From Luidia sarsii (lineage: Eukaryota > Echinodermata > Asteroidea > Paxillosida > Luidiidae), in the NCBI GenBank assembly GCA_949987565.1, contig OX465116.1:15592909-15656908 (forward strand): DNA of 64,000 nt. Reading direction: 5' to 3'. Positions 24,101-39,100 of the stretch are shown here, in pieces. The notes below the pieces were generated by a model. It worked only from the letters and a program-made list of their open reading frames with translations. It made no database searches and was not told where the DNA came from. Each line of letters opens with the position of its first letter. The first letter of the stretch is position 1. The position numbers and the translations under genes were made by a program.

Positions 24101-27100
24101 TAGAAGGCCCCTCAACTATGCCAGAGACAATCATTATACCCAAAGATATTGGTCTCCAGCAATCAGAAAACACACAACTGATGCCTGATAGGAGACTATG
24201 GGTAGAGTATAACTGCAGCTTCTTCTAGTCTGTCCAACAGAGGTAGAAGGCCCCTCAACTATGCCAGAGACAATCATTATACCCGAAGATATTGGTCTCC
24301 AGCAATCAGAAATCACACAACAGATGCCTGATAGGAGACTATGGGTGGAGTATAACTGCAGCTTCTTCTAGTCTGTCCAACAGAGGTAGAAGGCCCCTCA
24401 ACTATGCCAGAGACAATCATTATACCCGAAGATATTGGTCTCCAGCAATCAGAAATCACACAACAGATGCCTGATAGGAGACTATGGGTAGAGTATAACT
24501 GCAGCTTCTTCTAGTCTGTCCAACAGAGGTAGAAGGCCCCTCAACTATGCCAGAGACAATCATTATACCCGAAGATATTGGTCTCCAGCAATCAGAAATC
24601 ACACAACAGATGCCTGATAGGAGACTATGGGTAGAGTATAACTGCAGCTTCTTCTAGTCTGTCCAACAGAGGTAGAAGGCCCCTCAACTATGCCAGAGAC
24701 AATCATTATACCCGAAGATATTGGTCTCCAGCAATCAGAAATCACACAACAGATGCCTGATAGGAGACTATGGGTAGAGTATAACTGCAGCTTCTTCTAG
24801 TCTGTCCAACAGAGGTAGAAGGCCCCTCAACTATGCCAGAGACAATCATTATACCCAAAGATATTGGTCTCCAGCAATCAGAAAACACACAACTGATGCC
24901 TGATAGGAGACTATGGGTAGAGTATAACTGCAGCTTCTTCTAGTCTGTCCAACAGAGGTAGAAGGCCCCTCAACTATGCCAGAGACAATCATTATACCCA
25001 AAGATATTGGTCTCCAGCAATCAGAAAACACACAACTGATGCCTGATAGGAGACTATGGGTAGAGTATAACTGCAGCTTCTTCTAGTCTGTCCAACAGAG
25101 GTAGAAGGCCCCTCAACTATGCCAGAGACAATCATTATACCCAAAGATATTGGTCTCCAGCAATCAGAAATCACACAACTGATGCCTGATAGGAGACTAT
25201 GGGTAGAGTATAACTGCAGCTTCTTCTAGTCTGTCCAACGGAGGTAGAAGGCCCCTCAACTATGCCAGAGACAATCATTATACCCGAAGATATTGGTCTC
25301 CAGCAATCAGGAAACACACAACTGATGCCTGATAGGAGACTATGGGTAGAGTATAACTGCAGCTTCTTCTAGTCTGTCCAACAGAGGTAGAAGGCCCCTC
25401 AACTATGCCAGAGACAATCATTATACCCGAAGATATTGGTCTCCAGCAATCAGAAATCACACAGATGCCTAATAGGAAACTATGGGTGCAGCACATGATT
25501 GGAGTTTCTATTCTCTCCATGATTGATAGTGATGAGAAGCGTCAGGTCGTAGGTCTTCTAATCAACAAGCAATTACCATCATCCAGAAATAGGTTTAAAT
25601 TGAAACATTGGCAAAGAAAACTTGGATTGGACTGGGACTTGACCCTAGTCAAAGTTTTCTTTGCCATTGACAGAAATAGGTTTCCATGACAATAGATGCG
25701 GCTACTGCTCTGAAATCCCCTTCTGTACAGCATTCAACTGTGGGTGCTCTACTGTTTTACGTCTTACTTACCATCACATTCAATGATGGATTCTAAGCCA
25801 GCACCATTGATAGCCTTCAGGGTGACGTAGTATGTGGTGTTATGATACAACAAGCCAGTTAGATTTCCACTTGCTGCAGTTTGATTCAATCCAACATAGA
25901 CAAAGTCCTGGAGATCTGTGGCACCACGTGATGTCCCAATAGCCCAGTAATGCTCCTAAATGATAAAGACACAAGTGTGGTGATGATCCAATAGCCCAGT
26001 AATGCTCCTAAATGATAAAGACACAAGTGTGGTGATGTTCCAATAGCCCAGTAATGCTCCTAAATGATAAAGACACAAGTGTGGTGATGTTCCAATAGCC
26101 CAGTAATGCTCGTAAATGATAAAGACACAAGTGTGGTGATGTTCCAATAGCCCAGTAATGCTCCTAAATGATAAAGACACAAGTGTGGTGATGTTCCAAT
26201 AGCCCAGTAATGCTCCTAAATGATAAAGACACAAGGGTGGGGTCTTATAGGAATCTTAACCTCAGGATTCTGTCAGTAGAATTCATCTTTGATATGATTC
26301 CACACAGAACCATCTGTCTCCTTGAAGACACCCTCGATCTGGTGTACCCACAAGCCCAGACGTTATGTCCCATATCCATCATGTAAAGTCACTCAAACTT
26401 TTCAATACGCATACCTTGATACCACTCTCCATGTCAATGAAACCCCATAACGCCTCAATGGTCGATTTGGAAGACTGGAACCACGTTGGCTCAAATTCAT
26501 TCAAGTTACCGTCCTTGTAGTAAAAGATGTCCAGTTTAGCAGGCGTGTCGTCCACATAGAAACCATTGGAGGAGGCAACAACTGTCTGTCCGTTGCCTAG
26601 GTAACATTTGACTGTGGGATAAAAAGAAAAAAGAAGAAGAATCTTTGACATGATTTCACTCAGATCATCCTTCAAGCTATCAGGGATAGGTTTCTTGAGA
26701 ACTTTCAGGGCCTCATGTTTGGATCCTAGCAGGACCTTAGACTTTGAGAAAGAAATTTCCTGCCTATCAGAGGTAAAACATACATGTATGGCTTAATCAT
26801 CCAACTTTTATCTCTGAGAGTCAGTAGCTGTTATGCAAGTTTTTTGTACAACTCAAAAACTGAGGTCTGATGTTTGGATCCATGCAGGACCTTACTGAAA
26901 GGCAGAATGATGAGAGCAGAGACAGATACAGCCCTTCCTACATGTATCTTGGGTTTGTCCTTGTCATTCTGCTTTGAAGAAAGCTCCGCCCAGGATGGAA
27001 ATGTCAGGGCCTGCCCATTCATGACATTTTCATTGGGCCTATTGATGCCAGTAAGTTCAAACATTTGTTCATAACTTGAATCTTTGAATTACTTGAAGGG

Positions 27101-30100
27101 TTGGGTTTCTTGGACAAACCTGTTAAGAAGAATGGATACAATAATGTGTCACTTGTTGTAGAATTGGAATCTTCCGTCTCATTCGAGCTGGTCATGTTTC
27201 TGACTAGTCTAGGAAGGGTGAGGTTGCTGAGTGTGAAGATGATAGGCACAGCATCCATTGAACAGGATGCATCACAGTCATAGCGATCACACGGACGGAT
27301 ACACGGCACACAAGGCTTGGCTATCTGTGAGGAGAAGGACAGAAAGGAATGGTGGGATGAAGGTTAAGCCATAGATAACAAGATATGGATCAGATTTAAT
27401 ACACAGTGGTTCCAGAAACCTTCGTGCACTCAGTAAGACTTGTTACTGCTATTGCTATTGCTATGGGCAACGGAGAATTAGCTAGTAATTGAGAATAGAG
27501 ATATTCATAGCCATGGCTATGGCCATAACCATAGCAACAGTCAGCCACAACCATAGCAACAACGCCCAGCTTCAACTATAGCAAAATGCATAGCCCTAAC
27601 CTATGCCATTTCCATAGATATAGTCATAGTCATAGGTATACATTGTAGTCCCAGTCCTAGCCATATCCACAGCCATAGATATAGTCATAGTCTTAGGTAT
27701 ACATTGTAGTCCCAGTCCTAGCCATATCCACAGCCATAGATATAGTCATAGTCTTAGGTATACATTGTAGTCCCAGTCCTAGCCATATCCACAGCCATAG
27801 ATATAGTCATAGTCTTAGGTATACATTGTAGTCCCAGTCCTAGCCATATCCACAGCCATAGATATAGTCATAGTCTTAGGTATACATTGTAGTCCCAGTC
27901 CTAGCCATATCCACAGCCATAGATATAGTCATAGTCTTAGGTATACATGTACATTGTAGTCCCAGTCCTAGCCATATCCACAGCCATAGCTATAGACATA
28001 GATTAGAATCCAGCCTCACCTCTTCATAGTCTGCAATGTCAGTCAGCTTGGCTTCAGTGCCGACTCCTGCAAAGTAGCGGGAGACAGGACTGGTACCCGC
28101 TCTAAACGGTGCCCCGTATCGACATAGTTCACTCTGATCTGGTGGCATTCTGAAGGAAACGAATAAACAGATTTCTAGGATATGCCATCCAAATTGATAT
28201 CAAATAATACCAAATAATACCATCTCCACAGTGTGTATATCTCTATGAAAGTGCATTGGTAGTCAATGGTCAACAGGAGGTTGATAACGCCACATCAATG
28301 CTTACCTGGGATTTCTAAGAGTTGCACTGACAGCCGGTGGTCTGAAGAGATCCAGCAATTCAGGAACATAGCTGTCTCGATTGAAGACATGAAGAATGAG
28401 CTTTGTAGACGGAGACAAGACTGGAATACCAGCAAGTGATGCTAACAAGTCCCCATCCACGTACATATCTAGAGACCATTCATCCTGTGAACATAATACA
28501 ACAGTCAAACACTCTTATCCTGGTCTATCAGCTCATCTAATTTATCTCCATCAAGCCCTTCGTTCTTTTATTAAAATCTCATGGTTTGAAGGCAGGATTC
28601 TGTAAAAATTAATTACTCATTTTAAATTCAAATTTGATCTACTAAATCTTCTACTGATCTTCTGAATTTGATCTACAAAGAAAGCAAATAAAACAGGATT
28701 GGATAGGGCATTGAAGTCAGGTTTAAAAAGCTGGTACCTCTGGTACTACTAATGCACTGATGTTGTTTCCTGAACACGACAGTAACTAAAGATGGTGACT
28801 AGATACCTTGATAAGTCAGTAATATTTGAGAGGAATGCAATGGGTAATTACAGTCAGATTGTACAGCCCCTACTGAGTGAGGCAAAATAAACACCCCTAT
28901 TATTCTTCTGGTATAATTCCTTGACAACAACTGGAGTGTATGTGTGAATATGACAAGTCACTTTCTCATTATTTGCCAAAGTGACTGCACACAATCATAT
29001 CTATTGTCTTTGCCCAATGCAGTTGCCAAGCAACAATAGGAAGACACAATGAAGCTAGAAATAACAGCACTATTGTTGGCTAGAGTCTAGACTACACACC
29101 TCATCAGAATCAAATGGAGTGACTTTGATTTGAATGGAGTAATGACGTTCCTCCACAGATGGATCAAAGTCTAGCTCCACCAACTCTGACGTCATCGGCC
29201 ATTCGTCCAAATAGTAACGACACCAGAACAAAGCCTGTGATGAATTGCCATCTGTAAAAGCAACAATGTCAAAAACAATAAAACCAGGTCTGAATATCTG
29301 AATATCACAGAGATAACCTCCTTCATTCTGTGTTTGAGACAGGTCAGACCAGGATTACTTGAGGTGCGGGTTCAACAAAGCCTTACGATGCATCGTAATT
29401 CAACTTCGAATAAGCTGTGATTAAACACACTGCTTACCATCCCTGGTCATAAGTAACGATGTGTCGGATAAAATCAAACATAGGTCATATGACTTGAAGA
29501 ATCACAGGAACAACTTTTCAATAAGCAAACAGAAGGCATCTATGCCACAAAGTCTATCAATATTTCATCACATCACTCTGTATTACATCTTTCAAAAGTT
29601 TATCATATCTAATCTCCCATACACCTCTTTTGTCTCCCTTTACAAGTCTTGATAAATCCTCTCCTCCCTACTATTCTCAAAATCTCATCATTGCTAACCA
29701 TTTCCCTCCAACTTATCTTCCTCATCATCTCCCAGCCTACAATTTCTTCCAAATCTTTCCGCACAGTCTTGGAGCATTCTAGAATTTGCAATCATTCTTG
29801 TAGAAAATACAAAAACTGTTGCAAATTAACTCCTCACTGACTAAAATTACCTGCAATACATAAATCTAAAAAGTAGATGGCTCAAAGGTCCTGCTAGGAT
29901 GGAAATGTCAGGCCCTCTAACGTTTGTGATATAATTCTTGCAGAGTGTAAGAGACAAGGGACTTACTTGGATAAAACTGAATGCCACAAGCTTTCTGGGT
30001 CTCCCACCGTCCACTATCTTCATCTGAGATGCCGTCTTCATCTGCATCTCTTTTCTGAATGGACCACGGAGTGGCAGGAGAGGTCACCTTTAATGGTTGA

Positions 30101-33100
30101 GGGGCTTCTGTTGTGGTTTGTGTAGTTTGAGATTCACTGTTTGTATAAAATGTCGTGTTACCCTGAACTCCCAGGAAATCATAGCAGTCACAAAGTGGAC
30201 ACGCCGTCTGAATAGATAGAAAAATTACAAGAACAAGTCAAGTCAAGATGAAATATTCTGAAAGGTGTGCCCGAAATTGTAATGTGACATTACATTGACA
30301 CAAATACATGTATGGAGCACCTTATGGTCCAAATAATACTAGCCGATGGCAATCATTGATTTTTACCTGATTGAGAGGAACTACATAGCAGCATTGGCAG
30401 ATGCCTTCTTGCCAATTCTCAGGACCAGTGAAGTCAAACTCTCCCAAAGCTCCTTCAGGTCCGTCCCAGAATAGAATACTGGTAATACTGTGCAGAGCAG
30501 GGGGTGCAGCTAGCAGATCAAACTGCGACAAATAAAGAAACATCAATTTACAGTGTCTGACATTTCAAACATATCATGCACTTGTATTTCCAACAGGGGC
30601 CAAGACCTTCCAGAGACCATGTATGTGCAAAGATATCTCCAGCATTCCTGAGTCCCTCCCTATCCCCTTCTTTCCTTAGCCCTTAACTTTGAGAGGCTAT
30701 TTAGCCTTGCTTGGGGCGAATTTGCATTTTTTTAAAAATGAAAAATAAAAATCAGCAGATATCAAATGGAAGAGTTGTTTGAGAAGAAGTTTGAGCATCT
30801 GATGTTGCAATCCAAGCAGGACATTTCTCAAAAGGCAGAAAGATGATTATGAGAAAGGTCTTGCAAGGATCAAAATGACAAACCTTTCTACTTGTAGATT
30901 TGAAATTTGACTCATTTAAGTCAGTAAGCAGTCTTAGTGTTTTTGTATCGCTTCAAATAAATCAACAAATCAAAGAGACTGGTGCGTGAGGAAGAGGTAT
31001 GCTATGTTTAGCCATGAACCCATTTATTCATTTCTCAAAGATCTTTGAGGAAGAGTTTGTAAAATCTTATCAAAGGGTTTTCTGACCTCATACTCTGAAC
31101 TCCTAACAATCTGCGCATTGGTAACATAGGCTCCTGAGACCATCCTAGGCTGACGTGTGTCTCGCTCAAGCTTCAAAGTCACACTCTCCTCAGAGGCAAC
31201 CACCTGACAAATGAAAGATGGGAGAAGTTAGAAACATCTTAGGAGATTAGAAACATCCAAGGAGTCTTGTTTGCAAGTTAATAGGAAGAGGGGTTATTCG
31301 GGATGGAAATGACTCGGCTTTGCAGATGAGTAAAACTCTTTAGCTGACGGTAAACTTGAATAAAAGTCAATTGGAAATAAGAATCGATACACAATGCAAG
31401 ATTGACTCGTTTCTAAGGTAATTCATACAATGAAATGGGTGCTTGTATGAGGTGAATAGGAGGATAGAGTATGAACTTGTAATGGAAGGATGGACTGGAG
31501 GAAGTCTACTAACCTGGGCTTCTTCATATTTTAAGTCCCACTCAGCTCTGTGCATATTCCAGAGTCCTTGGTACTTCATGGCTGACCACTGTGGGTCAGT
31601 GAAGGGAATATCTTTCAATGGACACAGTGGTCTATCAGGGTCAGGAAGATGCAGGATGGTACCTGTATACAAGAGCAATTCATTATTTGAGTAACAGGTG
31701 TTAAGTACATGTAGCAGGTGATAGTATGGATAGTAGATGGTGCTACTGTTTGTGATTGCATTTCATCAATGACTCTACCTTGGACTTGATGTCTGTCTGC
31801 AGTATCGGTGAGGTCCATCTTGAAGTCCACTCCGTCTACCACAAGTCCCGCCGATGGCTGAGAGGAATCCATAAAAACTGGTCCAACGCGAGTCTGGATG
31901 CTGTTGCCTGCCCAATTGATGGCTCGAAGCTCAACAAAGTACGGATGATTAGCCTGCAAAAAATGATCGGGTAAAAAAAAGTTAGACGCATTCCTGAGGT
32001 CTGGCTTTCAGAGAGGTCCTGCTTTACATTAAATGTCAGACCCTCTGCATATTTGGTCATTGCATTTAGACAGTTGATTACAATGGAGATAGAAGAGACA
32101 TTGAGGTTACCCTTTCAGCTGGAAATAGAATCAACAAAATCTTCCAAGGTGAAGAATGACTGCAAAGACTTACGGCAAGGCTGAGGTCTACAAAGGTGAA
32201 CTCTCGTATGTCAGGGCCGACTACCAGCCAGTCTTGGTTGGTAAGCGGTATCAGAGTGTCTGCATCGTCTACGCTGCAAGAGGCAGCTTCAAGGACGCGG
32301 ATATTAAACGCTTTCAAACCACTCTCCTCATCCTCGTAGTCCTTCCAGGTGATGGAGATAGAATCCACTCTGTCTGTGTATGTCACAATCTGGAAGGAGA
32401 CATTCAATAGGAAACAGAGATAGCAAGATGAGAATTACTCATGATATAGACAAAGTAAGAACGTAGAATATCTTATAGATTCAAGGTTCACCAAGAAATT
32501 CATTATAGACTCAGTTTCAAAAAAGGTTTTTCTTGGGGTTTGATAATCTATTTTTTTAAGGAATCTGTGGTTTAGGAGCACACATCAAAACTGACAATAG
32601 ATGTTGATATAATTATTAACACAATCTTACAGGCAAAATAACTATGAAACAATGGAAAAAGCTTACAAATCCAAAAGATAGGGAGCAAATTTCAAAAATT
32701 CAGAGTCCTTCTTTGACCCTTGCGAGACCTTTCTCAGAACTGTCTTGATCCTAGCAGGACCTGAAAGAACGATCCAGTCTGGATCGGCTTGTCAGAAGCC
32801 CTAATTCTTTCAGAAACATTGAGTGTGTTTAAGTGATACAAGCAAATAGCAGGGTCGTTCTGATCTCTTGATGAGGAATGTCCTGCAGGAATGGCATTGG
32901 GAGCTAGCGTCTAGAAGCCAAGACTTACCATATCATAGAAGGGTCCAGCTCGTAGTTGGCCCTCTACAGGAGGTGTGATGTCCACAAGGAAGTAACTTGT
33001 TGATGCGTTACATTGGCCCGCTTCATTCATTCCTGACAAAACCAAACATCCATTCATATCACGAATGAGGATCAAGCCAAATATCCCTTCATCAAATCAG

Positions 33101-36100
33101 TTATACCTGTGCTTCTTAGGATCCTATTCATTCACCCTGCCCCTTCCAGATGCTTTACAACATCACAATTGTATCATGTCATTAGAATCTTAAAATTTAG
33201 TGAGCCTGACGTTTCGATCCTAGCAGGACCTTTCTCAAAGGCAGAGTGACAAGGACAAAACAGATACATGTACACGAAAACATGTATCTGTGTTGTCCTT
33301 GTCACTCTGCCTTTGAGAAAGGTCCTGCTAGGATCGAAACGTCAGGCCCACTAAATTTTAAGATTTACATTTTGGTAATTTTAGTCAGTAACAGTTTGCA
33401 ACATTTTTGTATATCACCTTATGTCATTAGAATGTTAATTACAAAGCAAGAAAATTGGACAGGACAAGGATTTGAACCCCAGCTTCTAATTTAATGTTCT
33501 GGCAGTCAACTGATGGGGTATTATCACACATTGCTGATACAGTCTCCAGTTCAAATCCAGTCGAATTCTCTTTGCTCGGGAAGTTTTCTTTGCTAGTTTA
33601 TTTATTTTATCAAAAAACTGCTATCATAAGATTTCACTTCAATTCACTGGTGATGATGACAGATTTGACTTACCAACCACAGTCACAAAGTATGAGCCTT
33701 CTTGCATGAGGTTCAGATCAGTAATCTTGACGAAGGTATCTTTGCCCGTGAACCTCATAGGTCTCTCATTGAAGGTGGTCTTAGACTGGTCTGGGTCTAC
33801 AATCATGTCCAAGCAGTTCATGTCCTCTGGTGACTCAGAAGTAGCAGAGACTTGACCCAGACCAGTGTAGTACAGAAGGATTGGGATTGCAGATTCAAAC
33901 TCGTCCCACTGTAGCTGAACCTCGGACAGAGAGTTGATGAAAGCTGGAATCTCAACGTCAGAAACTACAGAAAATGAAGAAAATTAGAAACAGATTAAGG
34001 AAGCTGATTACACCAGAACAATTCATTAAAGAGGAGATGGATTTCAGATAACAATTGATCAGTGAAAAGGAATATGATAATTGATGACTTACTGGCTACT
34101 TTGCTGTCTACTCCAACCTCGATACCAGTGGAAGTGACTTCAGCCGAAGCGAAGCTAGCACTGTGACCTCTGACCGTGACATAGTAGGTGGAGTCTAATG
34201 ATGCTAGGTTGAGGTTGGAGAAGGTGACCGATGTGTTCTTGCCCACGTAGGTGAAGGGGACCACGTTATCTCTTGTCTTAGGATAGCGACGGTCTGTCCC
34301 AACAGCTGCCTCGTAAAAATCAACGGTCTGCTCACTTGTCTCATCTTTGCTGACCTCCTCATTGCCTTGAATCAGATAGTCAAATATCAGGTGATCATTT
34401 CATTGAATGGTCCATTGTCTGACAGGTTCATTAATTGATTGATGAAGTGACTGACAGGTTGTTTAACTGATTCATTATTTACAGTAATGTGCAAAAATGT
34501 TGCAAACTGCTTACTGACTAAAATGACCAGAAAGCGAATATCAAAAAGGTCGTGCTAGGACCCAAACATCAGGCCCTCCAACTCTTTGATTTATTGTTTG
34601 ATGGGAAAATTTGCTACACTGTATGTAAAAGACTAATTGATTTGTTAATAAAGTGCTTGGTAATTAAATGCTTGATGGGTAATTATGGAGAACCAGTCAG
34701 GGAATGGACTGGCTGACTTCTAGTTACAATGGATATTCAGGAGGTATTCAATCCTTCTTCTACCTGTGTGTTCCACTTGTGTCTTTGCCGGCATTCCCTG
34801 ACCAAATCCACTCCAACTAGCTGATATTGTGTCTGTCTCCTTCTGATACGTCAGATCTACGCCGACTAGTGGACCATCGTACACCGTGCCTGGGATCAAG
34901 GGGTCACGTTTGACCGTGATTCCATCTGACCGGACTGAGATGGTCATTCCCAGGGCGTTAGTGGCTCGTACCACGGTGTAGTAAGTCTGACCATCGGTCA
35001 TTTCAATCCCAGCATTAGTGTCTGAGGTCCGTTCTATCATGGAAACAAGCATCACATGCACAAGAAATTCAAAGCTTCAACTATTCACAGATTGAACAAT
35101 GTCTGAGACGACACAAATGTCTGGATGTCAAGGAAGTGACAACACATACATCCAAAAAATCAGAAAACTGAAATTGAAACAGATTCAATGAACTACCTGC
35201 ATACTGGTAGTTTACAATTAAATGTGGCAAAGATAGTTGACTAATTGGAAGAATGTCATCATAGGGCTGTATAGCTCAGGTCTTTGGAGAACTGCTACAA
35301 TTTAGTTTGTTAAACCTGAGCTATTAGTCATGGTCCAGTCATATTTGCTTTGTTATTTAAAAAGAAAATGGAAAAAAGATGATTTTTTCTTACCTCCAAC
35401 GTCAACTAATGGCTGGATCTCCAAGCCATCAATTCTATATATAGACCACTCATATTTCTTCATAGGGCAAGGGTCACCGCTGAAATCCCAGGCAGCATCT
35501 ATCACATTCAGAGACGTCTGGAAATCAGAGTCATCCGAAGATTTGTCCGTGACTCCATCTTTGACCTCAAAGGGTCGCAAAGGTTGAAGTCCGGCACTAA
35601 ACCGGCTGACATAGATGCCATTAGAGACGGCTGTGCTGGTCAATCCAGCTTGGTTATAACCTCTGACCGTGGCATAGACTTGCCGCACATCATTTAAATC
35701 AATACCAGTGATGAGCTCCGATGTCTGGTACCTAGACACCTCGTAGAATGCTTTGATGTGAGAACCTCCAGGGGTGGTGCCTAAGGCAACTTCATACTTG
35801 GTGATCTCGGTGTCTTCGTCGGTGAAGTGCTGCCAGAGAACCTGCATCTGGTTGATAGATCCCAGACACTCTGCATCCAGCAGCAAGCATGTCTCGGCAT
35901 CGGTACAGTCCCAGACTGCTGTCTTAGGATCAGTGGAATTCAATCTTTGGATTCCTGAGAGTTCCACGACCAGACCGTAGGTTGGCGGCGTGTCGTCTAT
36001 CTCTATAGGTCCTGAGAATGCCAAGGTGCTTTGGTTGACGGCGTTGAAGGCTTCCACTGTCACGTAGTAGACCTTGTTGTGAATCAGATCCAAACCTAAC

Positions 36101-39100
36101 CACAGACAAAGATTGACGGTTATAATGTGGTCTAAAAAGTAAGGCTGAAATACTGCAAACAATTACAGATAATGAGAATGAGAAAGGTCCTGCTAGGATT
36201 AAACTTTCAACCACTCTTATTGCTGTAGATTGAGAACATTTAAAAAAAAATTATACAGTGTCTTGGCATTGTGGACCGAATCGTGTACATCTTGTGGATA
36301 ATCTACAATCTAACTGAAGATCATCAATGCTGAAGTGATTGTATCTCCAACTCTTAAACAAGCAACCAGGTAAGAGCTTGTTATCTTGTTTTTTTTATAA
36401 TTCACTGTTATTATTCACTTTCAGTTTTATGATATTAACGACGAAGAAAATGAGTCCAAATACTACTCTGTGGAGTCGACATGCACAAAGAATCTCTTAC
36501 AAGATATGTCATCGTTAGCATAGCGGCCACGTCTTACTGACCTTTGACACTGTAATGGGTCAGACTGCCTGGAAGGAAGTCAGACTGGTATACGTCCCTC
36601 TGGCCTTGACCAGATCCAGCCACAAAGCGTACATTCTCCACGCCAGACTCAGCATCTAAGAAGTCTGACCAGTGGCACAGGAGGATGCTGTCTGCATGCA
36701 GGAATGCTGGACAACGCACCTAGAGGGGAAATAGTTACAGAATAGTATCTTATGATAGGTAATAGTTACAGAATAGTATCTTATGATAGGTAATAGTTAC
36801 AGAATAGTATCTTATGATAGGTAATAGTTACAGAATAGTATCTTATGATAGACAATAGTTACAGACTAGTATCCTATGACGGGGAATAGTTACAGACTAG
36901 TATCCTATGATGGGGAATAGTTACAGACTAGTATCCTATGACGGGGAATAGTTACAGACTAGTATCCTATGATGGGGAATAGTTACAGACTAGTATCCTA
37001 TGATGGGGAATAGTTACAGACTAGTATCCTATGACGAGGAATAGTTCCAGAATAGAATCCTATGACGGGGAATAGTTCCAGAATGGCATCCTAAGGGGGA
37101 ATAGTTACAGAATTTAGCCTCTTCTGATAGGAAATACCGTAGAAACAGAATAGCCATTTATGGTGGGCAATAGTTTTAGAATAGCATCAAGCAAAGATGA
37201 ACATTGCTCTTGGTAAATCACATAAATGGACAGCAGATATACAAGATAAGAGTTTATGAAACAGCTATGAAAGAGATTGAAGAAATGGATTGAAGCAAGA
37301 TTTCTGTCAACTTGTGAAATCCAACGAGGATTGTAACTGATATCTCACAAACCTTGCCCACACTTGGAGGAGTATTATCTGCAGTCACACTGGTTGCATA
37401 AACAGTGCTCCTTAGTCCAACGCTGTTCACTGCTTCAATGCCCAGGAAATTAGGAAACCCTGGATAATTATACAAAGAGATATAAAATGGTATCAGGTGA
37501 CAAAATGAAACCATCTGTGACCCTAATCCTGCTGTGCTTGAGTTCTGAATTGTAAAATGTGGAGATGTGGAGACCTGTGGACAAAATAACCGAGATATGT
37601 AGCCTAGAGACTAATGTGATCAACAGCTAGTAATTGAGTCATTTAGGAGTTGATGAAAGTGATTAGGAGGAAGAGAGGGAAGAGGAGGAAGAGGCTGAGT
37701 AGGCTGATAATCAACTACTTAGAATGAAAAGATCTATGACCTACTGAACTTTACTCCTTCAGTTCTCTTGAAACCGAGTGAAATCTTTAAGTGACTATAC
37801 CTATGGCTGCCCACCTATCTTAAAGGAAATTAGGAATACTTCTGCTAAATAAGACAAATCGATGAGCAAACTACATAGGAATACATGTGTATTTCCAAGC
37901 CAAAAAAATAAGAATCTGTTGTCAAGTGATACATTTTTACCAAAAAAAGAGGAGCGATTCCTCCAAAATAGGAAATGTTGGCAGCTACATGTATGTATAC
38001 CCTACCTATATCCTGAGGCTGAATCAGTGCCAGAGGTACGTAGGATTTGTTGGTTGCTGTGACTGGATAGATGTCATCACTGCCTGGATATTGGCCCATG
38101 GAGAAGAAGGAGGTTACGATCTCACTTTCCTCCTCCTCAATCTCCCACGTAGCATCGATGGAATCAGTGTTGGATTGATACAGGCGAACATCACCATCTA
38201 GATTCTACAAACAAAAAACCCAAAAACAGATTTCTACTTTTAAGAATGGTCCTGCTAGGATTGAAATATCAGACCCTAATTGTTGAGATTTTATGGGTTT
38301 CTTTTAGACAAAACTGGCCATAAATTAGTCAATTGACCTCAAGACCATCCATTACTGATATGCAGTAATCTTAGATGAATGTTCTTACTTACAAGATTCT
38401 TGCTGGCATCAAAGAGACCCAGCTCAGTGATCTTAATCTCTGGTGGAGTGACGTCCACCTTAAAGCCATTTGATGAGGACTCTAAGATGTTATCTGCTGT
38501 GGTGATAGCTCTGAGTGTGCTGTAGTAAGTCACGCCATGCTTGAGAGGTAATGGGGATTGAGCCTTACCCCGACCAGCCAAACCTAAGAAAGAAAAAAAA
38601 TTGCAAAGAATTGACGACTGGACAATTTACCGATGCTCTAACATCTAAGCTATCCAGCCCGTGGGTGGCAGTCTTCCCACAATGGGGTAGTGGAGAAGAA
38701 ATGTGACCCGGCACAACGACATGAGGAATATCCCACAAAAACAACGACGCCTGAAGCTAAAGTATTTTCACAATTTGATTAAAAATTAAAATTAAAAAAC
38801 TAAAAAAAATTAGAGGATATTATAATTTGACATCATTTAAAAGCTAATGGTATACTCTTTCACATCATTAGAAAATCTCACAATCCCAAAAGTGGGGGTT
38901 ATTCCTCATTATGCTGTGCTGGGTCACAAATGTTTTTGAATAAGACTGAAACAAAGACTTCCAAACTGTGTGTTCAGCTTTTGGATAACAGCGATGAAGC
39001 AGGAGCTACAGACAGAGCCAGGTATTGAGGAAAGACTTACCTGGTACATCAGGGTCAGATCCAGGGACTATTCCATCTGAGGTCAAAGGTTGCACATCCT

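Noticed and set aside
21850..25490. CRISPR-like array
   Set aside because: The repeats are head-to-tail without unique spacers and are 143 bp long, in a eukaryotic intron.
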